This document shows positions 53,281-62,226 of a stretch of 64,000 bases of DNA, in pieces. The notes under the pieces were generated by a model. It was not told the DNA's origin, did no database searches, and worked only from the letters and a program-made list of their open reading frames with translations. This stretch comes from Aphelocoma coerulescens. Taxonomy: Eukaryota; Chordata; Aves; Passeriformes; Corvidae. The translations under genes were made by a program, and so were the position numbers. How positions within the stretch are numbered: the stretch's first letter is position 1; each line of letters opens with the position of its first letter. The DNA lies in NCBI RefSeq assembly GCF_041296385.1, contig NC_091022.1:20665967-20729966 (forward strand), read 5' to 3'.

Positions 53281-55581
53281 GGCTCTGTAGAGCATTCTCT
53301 TCTCCCAAACATTCAGTACATTCTATTTCCACACCAGATTCGGGTTTGAATTCAGAGGAATTCTATATAGCCAGGTTGATCTGAGCATGAAGAAGAGAGA
53401 GATCATATACAGTCCTTATGTGTTTTCTTGCAACTATGTTTTTAAATGCAATACAAATAACTTCAAGTTAATTCCCTGCAACTGAAAGTGGCCGTTCTTC
53501 AGCTTCAAGGTTAAGTCTAGAAAATAATTTTCCATTTATAGGCTTTTCATCCTTAATAAAGTAGAATGCTTACTATTTCTAAAATATCTTAGGCATGAGT
53601 TTTCAAGATAGGAATCAAAAGCTTTCAGAATTTCAAATCACAACTGATGTTTTATTTCTGAGATTTAAAATAATTCTGAACTCTCACTGATACTTAACAG
53701 AACATTCATGCAGGATCAAATGTGGACTCATCACTTTGCCAGGGCACTGAAGAGAGACAGTGAGAGTGAGACTTTATTAAAAACTCTTTCTGGTGTTATT
53801 CCATCTTTAGTAACTTACTCACTTGGCCAAAGACAGCAGCAGTATTCAACAGACAATATTCAAGGCACTCACTTGGAAAGAGGAAGTCAGTAGTTCATAT
53901 CTTTGCTCCAATAAACATTTAATTATTGATATGAAGTGGAACAGCTCCAGATGGAGATGGTGAGAAATATTCATCTCAAAATACCTTGTAACCCACTACC
54001 TTATGAAGTGCAGCTTGAAATTCACCCAGAGTTTTCACATCTGAAGCGGCTAACAACTCAGTTATTCTGAATTGGGCTTTATTGTTGTCATTTATTTTGC
54101 AAAGTATTTCAAAAAGTCCTGATTCAATCCCAGTAGGTAATGAGGCATGAAAAATATCCAGATTTTCGTAGAGTATTTCATACTCACTCCAGTTGGCCTT
54201 ATTATAGATTCTAGTGTCCTCTTGACCTAGATGGCTTACAGTTAGTTTCTTATGTGGCTTGCAAAAAACTAATTTCTCAATGAGCACTTGACTAGTTTGA
54301 TACTAAACTACTAAATTAAGGACCAGTTGGAATATCTTATATTCCAAGGATCTTTATGGATCTTTAATGAAAGGAAGTGCTTTATGCGACAGATAGTATT
54401 TATTTCTTGCATCTTTACAGTATGAATGACAATCTTTTGCCTAACACATTATAAAATCCTTATTCTAAGAAAGATTCCAAAACTTATTTGTATAATAGTC
54501 ACATACAATACAAAATAGTTGCAGAAGTTGCTAAATACTTCTGCAAATTAATGTAACCACATGATCATAGTATAAAAGTGAAAAAGTTATTAAATGATTT
54601 TGAAAGTAATACAAGAAAATATAATATTCTCCTTATACACAATTTTCATTATTGAAACATTCTCTCTGCAGCCCTAAAATCATTTTTTATCATCACTAGA
54701 ATTTCCATAACTGGAAGACACTGAACGGAGTGAAATGGTACCTCCTGCTTGGTACCTTCTGTGCAGTACCAGACACTGACTCAATTTTAAGACGTGTTTG
54801 CTGAGCAGAACTATTTTCACCCCCATCCCATTTCAGCTTTGAGGTGCAAACCTGGCCTCAGCAAGCACCTGCTGCTTTTGAAAATGACCAATTTTTTGAG
54901 TTATGGACCTTTAACACTTCAGTCTCTCATGGTATAGTTTCTAAATTCCACTCAGTAGCTCCCTGCCTTCAAATTTGTAAAGATACAGCTTGCTTTTCTT
55001 ACAGGGAAATTTATAGTAGTTCATTAATCTTTTTTCCCTAAGGTGTATCTTAGTTATGTTAGCAAAGCCTTCATTTGTTCTCCCAAAGAAACCACCTTTA
55101 GAGCCTGACATTTCTGGAAGACTAGTAATGAAGCAAGAGAAGTTCCATAGCAGAAGCAAACGCTTGGATAGCATCATCCTCATGAGAGCTGACCAGAAGC
55201 AGCTCGTTCTGGTGTCTTTTTATTTTTTTTATTTTCCCCACATTAATCTCCAAGTTCTCTGACCTTTGTTTATCAGAATAGAAAATAGAAAACTGAGGTA
55301 CTGTTGGGGTAGTGAAGAACAGAAAGAGATGTATTTAGGACAAGTATTTTATATTTTTAATCAAATCTTTTCAACAAAGTCAGTTTAGTTATGTTTTTTT
55401 TGTTTCTTTGTTTGTTTTTAATTAAAATGAGTATTTTTTCCTATAGGGAACAATAACTTTTAAATTAAAAAATGCCATCTCACAGTATGAACACTGTTAA
55501 CATGCCTCTTCTGTAAAGAAGATCTGTATTTAAGACCACTTGAGCCAATTGCACCTTGTAGAAGGAGGGTGGGAACAGGTT
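53281..55581. other. AT-rich non-coding stretch with one open frame
   Basis: Apart from the minus-strand open frame at 53,976-54,302 no gene or repeat is recognised here. Confidence 0.5.
53976..54302 (-). other. Open minus-strand frame without ATG, unknown
   Basis: This frame is open for about 108 codons between stops and contains no methionine codon at all, so it cannot be a stand-alone gene. The predicted residues look soluble and mixed (Asn-Trp-Ser-Glu-Tyr-Glu, Phe-Glu-Ile-Leu-Cys-Lys, Leu-Gly-Glu-Phe-Gln-Ala-Ala-Leu) rather than the Phe/Leu/Ile/Ser pattern typical of chance frames here. It could be an internal exon, a decayed pseudogene fragment or chance. I recognise no family and saw no clear splice-site pair. 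Confidence 0.15.
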
Positions 55582-55945
55582 TCACAGAATCAGAGTCATA
55601 GAATGGTTTTGGTTAGAAGGGACCTTAAATATCATCCAGTTCCAACTCACTGCCATGGGCAGGGACACCTTCCACTAGACCAGGTTGCACAGAGGCCCCC
55701 ATCAACCTGGCCTTGAACCCATCAGGGATAGGGCACTGACAGCCCTCGACAACCTGATCCATTCTCTCACCACCCTCACAGTAAAGAATTCCTTCCTGAT
55801 ATCTAATCTAAATCTACCCTCTTTCAGTTTAAAGCCATTACTCCTTGTCCTATAACTACATAACCTTGTCAAAAGTCTCTCTTTGGTTTTCTTGTAGCCC
55901 CTTTTAGGTACAGGAAGGCTGTTACAAGTCCTCCTCAGAGACCTT
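55582..55945 (-). mobile_element. CR1: CR1 LINE 3'-end copy (about 360 bp)
   Basis: This is the clearest retrotransposon in the window. The plus strand begins with the reverse complement of the CR1 terminus (TCATAGAATGGTTTTGG), followed by AGAAGGGACCTTAAATATCA, GGGCAGGGACACCTTCCACT, CAGGTTGCACAGAGGCCCCC, GTAAAGAATTCCTTCCTGAT, TCTAAATCTACCCTCTTTCA and AAGCCATTACTCCTTGTCCT, all hallmark CR1 words. It fades out after CCCCTTTTAGGTACAGGAAG. Sense is minus. The copy is 5'-truncated in the 3' untranslated part, with no reverse transcriptase left. Similarity to the remembered consensus is fairly high, so it is moderately old. Confidence 0.95.
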
Positions 55946-57268
55946 TGTCAGTAACTATTTTCTCAGTAGCTTATAATTTACTAATGCCAGAATGTAAGAA
56001 CAACTCACTGGTTTCAAAATTCAGGTCTGCCTTCTGAGATACTTGCCTTCCAATTCCAGCAATGAATGCCTGAGGCATTCACAAAGGCTATTTGCATAAT
56101 CAATGTGGCACTGGATCCAACCTATAAAAGGAAGGCTTTTACTCACTTGCAACTAACAGCAGAAATGAATCTACACTTCCAAAGATGAATTCTTTAGCTG
56201 TCAAGATTTTAGACAGCATCACAAACAAAATGTGTATATATTTTCTTGACAAAGGCACAACCACACATCCTGATACAGTTATGGCTTGAAAGCATATTCT
56301 TAACTATTGAAAAGGTCTTTGAACAAGAAAATTGTGAAGCTTTCAGTTTTAATAATAGCTTGGTAAAGAATGAAGCAAGAAACTAAAATATCTCAAAAAA
56401 ACTCATTTCTTATAGCCTTAAGTGTCAAGGGCATTCATTGTGTTCTTGATAACCACAAACATTGATATCACTGGTGTTCCAGATCAACAGTAGTATATTT
56501 ACTTGGTATGATATTTCCTCTCACGAGTGAAAGCAGAGTGAAAAGGTCATATAAAGTAAGCTGCAGGAGATGTTGACTATTTTTTTGGTTTCAGAAAACT
56601 AGAAAAAGTCTCTTTTTTTATTCCCATTGCTTCCAGTGTTTTTTTTCTATTTCAGTACTAAGAAAAAAAATTGTCCAAAGGAAATGGAGCTTAAAGTTAT
56701 GGGAAGAGAGAATGAAATGACATAAAAAAGCTCAAGGACCCAACTTCTATGGACTTTGAATAGTAACTGGGTCCTCAGTTGCCCTTACTCTTGATAAGAA
56801 CCCTTATTGCCTTGAATATCTCTCAGTTCACTTACTGTAGTATTTCTGTGATTTTAATGAGTGAGGAATAATGGGAATGTCATCATGTTGAGCAGGAGGA
56901 TAAATTAGAATGGGGGCAGAAGTTGTAAAGGAAGCTGAAGATTAATAGGGTGGGGCTTAAAAGTTGCCTTAGGGCAGGAAAGAAAATCTTGCAACTGTCT
57001 AAATTTGTGTTCTGGGTCCAAAAATGTTATCCAGACTATTTCGGGTAACTTCAGAATTCCTTATTTCTAGTTACCAATGTTCATTTAGCATTTCTGGTCT
57101 GGCCGTGCATGTTCCTGATATCTTTTATCTGCTTCAAGTAATTAGCAAGGAAAAGGAGCAAGTTCAAATTTAAAGAAACATCTTCTTAACACCACTGTAA
57201 GCACTGACCTCAAAACCGGAGACTTTCTGATGCTCAGCAGACCACAACTCAAAACTTGACTGGAATTC

Positions 57269-57283
57269 AAAAAAAAAAAAAAA
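57269..57283. repeat. A15 homopolymer
   Basis: Uninterrupted run of 15 A. Confidence 0.85.
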
Positions 57284-59064
57284 CCAAACCAAGAAGCTGC
57301 ATCAACAGGAATAAATTAAAAATACAGCTGAATTTTGCATTTTTAAGTCTACTTTGCTGAATTTAGCTGAACAGCTACTGGACCACCTGGTTGCTTTTCC
57401 CCCTTCTGCAGCAACATCTTACTCACAGCATGCAATTGTCAAATCTGGAGGTCCTGTCACTTTTCCTGCTGGGTGGCAATGCACAGTTCCAGCTGCCACT
57501 GATCTTGTAAAATCAGCTGCTTCCTCATTTCACTAGCCATTCATTGCTCTGCTTCATTAGAGCACTGTTTTTTAAAGTTTTGATCATTTCATCTTTTGTG
57601 ATTAGTTCATGGTGAAAACTAACACAGTTGTCAGATTCTTAAGATATTTCTTCATCCCTCCACATAATAAAATCCTCTTAAAGTATTTTTCCTTTTGGTT
57701 TCTAGGTCTTTCCTTTGCAGTGTGAGGTTGAGGTTCTTTGATATAGCAACCATTCAGCCTAGATGTAGACTTATTCTTACAATTTTTTTGCTTTTTTTTA
57801 TGCCTCCTGCCTTCAGTTGAAATGCTTCCCCAACACAATCAGTTAACAATGTCAAAACAGTAGAAATTTCCAGGTTTCGTATTTTTGAAGGAGTTTGATA
57901 AAAACTTACAAAAGGCTAGCAACCGTAAAGAGTCCAACAGTAGGAGTGATTCCTCAAGTCACATTCTGTTGATTTTCACCACAATGATAACATCTCTTGG
58001 GGCCACCTTCTTATGAGTGGTTACAAGTCTTACAAAACCTGCTTTCTAGATTCTATAAAGTGTCAGCAATTCAAACTCGTCTCTCATTTTTGAAATAGAG
58101 GCATAACTATTAGCCAACAATAAAAGAACTATGAGTGGAGATACCTCCAAGGCCCCTTCTTAAAACTAAGGAGCTCTACAACTGATCATGAAATGTTTCA
58201 CCACCTAGGGAAGCAAATCAAATTCTTTAACCTACATGCTAAATTATTTATCCAGAAAAGCTTTATTTCTGGTTTGGAAGATTCCTTATTCATCTTCCAT
58301 TAGATGGATATTTAATACGAAATCCAAACTAGACAGCTAATAGGAGCCAGCTCTCCTCTCTTCTGTAAGGTCAAGTAACAAAGTAGCCACCTGAGATGAG
58401 AGACCTTGTTCCAACTGGTATGAGTTTACACTAACTGTAAGAGTTTTAGCAGTAGAATTTCACTATTAGCTGCAATAATTTCTCAGGAAGAGAGAGGCCT
58501 GGATATGTCCAGATCATGGAGAATGAGAATCCAAAAGGCATCTGTCAGTATTTCAAGTCAGATTTTCAAGATCTGAACTATCAGAGGGACTTTTACCCTG
58601 GGGATGAGGATGGGAATGATTTAAGCGTTCAGAAGAGCTAAATGCTCTCAATGAGCAGAGTCAGGTGCCTTACAGAGTTTGATGTTAGCTTGGCTTTTCA
58701 GCTTTTGAAGTCTGTTTAGAGATATCTTCTCTCTTCATGTAATTTTTGAGCCTTCTTGTGGGTCTGATTATCAGGAAAGTGACATAAAGCATAAGTATTC
58801 CCATGTAAAGTTCCTCGAGGTATACAGTGCCTGTATATCTTTAAAACTCTGGCCCAAGTGTGTGTCTGCAAGATCTGCAGGGATCTTTTTGGAATTAATA
58901 GCACATGTTATACAAGCTGTGGGCTATCTTGTTTTCTTCGTGTGATTATAAAAGCTTCCCTCATGTATAGAGGCAGTGGTAGCTGAAATTTTACTTTAGA
59001 GAGCTACGTGCTAGGAGCAATTTTGTCAAGAACTTTTTCTTGAGATATATTGCTTCATCTATAT

Positions 59065-59097
59065 TATACTATATTATAGTATATGTAATATACTATA
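59065..59097. repeat. Overlapping AT-rich palindromes
   Basis: Two perfect inverted repeats overlap. TATACTATA at 59,065-59,073 pairs with TATAGTATA at 59,075-59,083 around a single T. TATAGTATAT at 59,075-59,084 pairs with ATATACTATA at 59,088-59,097 around GTA. The middle arm can therefore pair with either neighbour. Confidence 0.9.
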
Positions 59098-60008
59098 TTG
59101 TGACTTGTATAGATTTGATCTATGGAAATGGTCTTTAGTGGCTTTAAAAATCTACATGGGTTGCAACTAATCTTATGACCATGAAAAGTAAGAAATTATA
59201 GATAATCCCTACCACAGCAAAATTGCTGTTCACCAGAGTGACTCTATAACAGTACCACTCACAGTTTTGGACGTGCTTAATTAAACAGCAACTTTTAAAC
59301 TTAAGGAGAACTTAAACTTGCCTAAGCTGTCCAACACATAACACAGTCTTTGGAGTTTTCTTGGTGGCTTTTTTTCCCTTTTCTCTAAGAATTAAGAGCA
59401 ATTACTAAAGAAATATTTATTTTTATTGAAAATTCTGCCTCTAGTCAGTAAAATCAACCCTAGTCTTTTTAACATCTCCAGCTCAAGAAATCCATATCAT
59501 GTGGAGTTTAGTCTTTTCTTTATTGTAATCAAAGTTGTTTACTGAAGTCCAATTAGTTACACTGTGATTGTCTGGGGATTCTGATATCAACATAAACTGA
59601 TGCATATAAATCTTTTCTAAAAGTCATTTTTACCAATGTTTTTCTTGAAAATCATACTTTAAACACCAGAACTTTCAAATCTAATCAGCTAATAACCAAA
59701 TAATAAAAATTAATTAAATTCAAATGGAATATAATTTCTTTCCCTATCTGGCAGTTCGTTAAATAACATTAGTCCATAACTGAAACAGATATATCTGAGA
59801 TCTGTGCTTCTGTACAACTCCTTTATTATTTGTTTTAGGCTATCATTTCTGCAACTAAACATTTAGTTAAACATTTTTATATGGCTGAAAAAGAAGACTT
59901 GCCTCAGAAAATGCATGTTAGAGTGGAGATACAACCATAAATTAAGATTCATCAGGTATGTAAATTTAAGTTTGTTCTAGTGCAGAGAGAAAGAAAAAAG
60001 CTGTGGCA

Positions 60009-60085
60009 TTTGGTTTTGTTTAGTTTTTGTTGTTGTCATTATTGTTGTTTGTGGGGTTTTTTAGGGGGTTTTTGGTTTTTTTTGA
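60009..60085 (+). repeat. G/T-rich low-complexity stretch
   Basis: Plus strand is almost only T and G, with TTGTTG units and two runs of four to five G separated by T runs. Confidence 0.75.
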
Positions 60086-60481
60086 GATTCAGGAGTGAAA
60101 ATGTATTTTTAAAGTGCTTGAAAAGAGCTATGCCTGGAATATATTTCCTTTTGGTTTCTACTATTACGGTGCTACTATGAAGTTTAGTTGATGTATTTAA
60201 GCCATCCTTCTAGGAAAGGATCTATGAAAAAATAATCACCTCTCAGGAGAAAAACCATCAGCACTTTGATTGGCATTTCTATTTTGCCTTAAAAGAGCTT
60301 GCAACTCTGCCCTTGAGGGTTATCCTTCACATTGTTTTCTGAAAAAGATGCTACTCCAAAATATGTTCACACTGCAGAGAGTACACATAAGCTTCAAAAT
60401 ACTTTCTGCTTACAAGTACCCAAAGTTAACTAGCTTATAACTGACATTTATTTTTTAAATGAAATTAATTTTTTTTCTCTC

Positions 60482-60497
60482 TTTTTTTTTTTTTTTT
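60482..60497. repeat. T16 homopolymer
   Basis: Uninterrupted run of 16 T, preceded by another shorter T run. Confidence 0.85.
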
Positions 60498-60899
60498 GGT
60501 AGTCATCTACTGGAGAATCTGGTTCTTAATAAGAAAATTATTTGCATAAGTCTGGATGTTATTTTAGTTTGATTAATCCTTGCTTAGACAAGTCTCATAC
60601 TGCTCAGAGAACTCACTAAGGCTGTTTTGGTTATGGTATGTTCCAAGTAAACTATTCATAGCAACTTCCCATTATAGTGTAAATATGAGGTAATGTTGGC
60701 TACTGACCACTTAAACCCAGATGCTTTTCAAAGACTGATAGATTTATGTTTAAATCTGATCCTGAGAGGTGTAAGATTGTTAAAAGCCACCCCAGTTCTC
60801 CTCGACTGCGTGGCATTGGGAAGTAGCTCAGTTGCTTTGTCATGTGAATGAATGTTCAGGCACAGCACAAGAGCTTAAGGCAACCTCGTCTTTTGGTGA

Positions 60900-60904
60900 A
60901 GGTA
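60900..60904. repeat. Left target site duplication of solo LTR
   Basis: AGGTA stands directly before the TG that opens the LTR. The same five bases follow its terminal CA. Confidence 0.85.
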
Positions 60905-61099
60905 TGTCATAGGTTAGCAAGCATAGTCCCGGAAGGGATGTCCTTGCTAAGGGGTGCTTACAGCTTCCTCTGGGACCTGATAGAACCTATCAGCTGGCCA
61001 GTTTGAATATGGACAATTCTTTAAGCCACTTAAAGTTGTGACCGCCTCTGTGATACACACTTAAGAATAGACAAACTCCCCCCCAAGCTCTCTCTCGTT

Positions 61100-61310
61100 T
61101 CCGGCGCTGGCACAGGTGGCTGCGGGCCCCGTGCAGGGGCCAGCAGGCCCGGCCAGGCCCTGCTTGGGCCAGGCCGGGCCGGGCCACAGCCAGCCTGGAG
61201 CCATGGGCCTGTTCCAGCCATGGAACCCCCCCCACTGCCTTGCCGTGGGCAGCCGGAGCGGCTCGGAACCCCCCCACTGCGGCCGAGATTCAGCAAAGCG
61301 GCACCTCTGT
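61100..61310. other. CpG-rich module inside the LTR
   Basis: About 210 bp, mostly G+C, with many CpGs (GGCCGGGCCGGGCC, GCCGGAGCGGCTCGG, GCGGCCGAG). Two copies of GGAACCCC...CACTGC lie at 61,222-61,237 and 61,265-61,280, differing in the length of the C run (8 versus 7). Long open frames on both strands here are a result of base composition. It probably belongs to the regulatory U3 region of the LTR. Confidence 0.7.
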
Positions 61311-61855
61311 CCGGCAGAGGTCAGGTGACAACAGCGATAAGCCACATTCCAGCTGTAAGGCCGAGGTGAGATTAACCCTTTTATTGCTGTGAAGAGCTGA
61401 AAACCTGAGGGAAGAGAGAGAGGAGATGCTTAAAGCTGAAAGTCTGTTGTGAAGCTATGATATATCAGAGTATCCCGTTGTAATTTCATGAAGATATGGG
61501 GGGTGGAGTGTTCAACTCATAAGCAGAAGCACCTGCACTGAGATAGGCAGATGCTGCCGCAGCTGTAATTTCATGAGAAGTTTGGACAGAGAGAGATGAA
61601 CCAGATGAACCAGATGAGGACTTTTGCTCCAAAGAGGAAAGGAGAAAAACCTCAATTCCTAGAGATGCTTCCAGAAGTAGTCTTAAAGATGAAGATGACC
61701 CTTTGCTCCCAGGGAAGGAGAAGGGCCTCTGTTTTTTTTTGTTTCTGAACAGCTCAACCTTAAAATTGTACCCCAGAAAACTTTCAAGAGTGGACCCTCG
61801 AAAGCAGTTGCGGGAAAAGCTGCAAGTCGGGGGAAGGGACTCACATCGCAAGCAG

Positions 61856-61973
61856 AGAGACTCCTCTTCCTAAATGGACTGAACAATATTTGGAAGTGGG
61901 TGGCTGTCTCGGTGTGATACTGTTTTCATAGCATGAGCAAAAAGAGACTTCTCTTTCTAAATGGACTGAACAA
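61856..61973. repeat. Direct repeat within the LTR, 87-bp offset
   Basis: A 31-bp word at 61,856-61,886 recurs at 61,943-61,973 with two differences (both C in the first copy, T in the second); both contain CTAAATGGACTGAACAA. The downstream word TGGAAGTGG also recurs (61,891 and 61,982). A third, partial copy (AAACAGACTGAACA) starts at 61,992. This is an internal duplication typical of retroviral U3 regions. Confidence 0.85.
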
Positions 61974-62033
61974 GGTTATTATGGAAGTGGTAAACAGACT
62001 GAACATCTTAAGGGTTGTCTTTACATTGTCAGT

Positions 62034-62068
62034 GGGAGAAGGGAGGAAGGTGGGGGGAGGAGGAGAGT
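62034..62068 (+). repeat. Polypurine G-rich tract in LTR
   Basis: 35 bp of G and A apart from two T bases (62,051 and 62,068), with several G runs of three to six, close upstream of the putative TATA and poly(A) signals. Capable on paper of forming a G-quadruplex. Confidence 0.6.
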
Positions 62069-62079
62069 TCTAAAGGTGG

Positions 62080-62085
62080 TATAAT
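62080..62085 (+). promoter_or_regulatory. Possible LTR TATA box
   Basis: TATAAT lies 35 bp before the AATAAA. If it is the promoter, transcription would start near 62,110 and the R region would be very short, as in some avian retroviruses. This is inference. Confidence 0.3.
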
Positions 62086-62114
62086 TTTTTTCCTTTTCTT
62101 CTTTTAGGTCTGTT

Positions 62115-62120
62115 AATAAA
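62115..62120 (+). promoter_or_regulatory. LTR polyadenylation signal
   Basis: Canonical AATAAA followed about 20 bp later by a G/T-rich segment (AAGTTGGTGCCTGCTTTG), the usual arrangement for cleavage within an LTR. Confidence 0.7.
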
Positions 62121-62221
62121 CTTCTTTATATTCATTCAAGTTGGTGCCTGCTTTGCATTTCTCCTAATTCTTATCTCACAGAAGATAAAGAGTAATGAAT
62201 ATTTTAGACCAAACCACTACA

Positions 62222-62226
62222 AGGTA
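62222..62226. repeat. Right target site duplication of solo LTR
   Basis: AGGTA directly after the terminal CA, identical to 60,900-60,904. Confidence 0.85.

Larger units (their letters stand above)
55946..60899. other. AT-rich non-coding stretch, no gene recognised
   Basis: No gene recognised. It contains an A15 run at 57,269-57,283, the AT palindromes at 59,065-59,097, a G/T-rich stretch at 60,009-60,085 and a T16 run at 60,482-60,497. The open frame at 57,354-57,536 has no recognisable domain. Confidence 0.6.
60905..62221 (+). mobile_element. Solo LTR of an avian endogenous retrovirus, ERVL-like
   Basis: A 1,317-bp element opens with TGTCATAGGTTAGC and ends CCAAACCACTACA. It obeys the TG...CA rule and is flanked by an exact 5-bp duplication (AGGTA), the size usual for ERVL-class integrases. 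Only one LTR and no gag/pol/env lies between the duplications, so it is a solo LTR left by recombination. Orientation is plus, from the AATAAA at 62,115 followed by a G/T-rich stretch near the 3' end. The interior holds a 7-bp hairpin (CTGATAG/CTATCAG, near 60,977), a CpG-rich module at about 61,100-61,310, a 17-bp direct repeat and an 87-bp-offset duplication. Exact target duplication and undecayed CpGs suggest a recent insertion. The word order resembles passerine LTRs I remember; the family name is not certain. Confidence 0.85.

Noticed and set aside
60990..61345. Pro/Gly/Ala-rich frames on both strands
   Set aside because: They lie wholly inside the CpG-rich part of the LTR and are a composition effect.
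61486..61886. Ser-rich minus-strand frames (121 and 67 codons)
   Set aside because: Antisense to the LTR, no retroviral or cellular domain.
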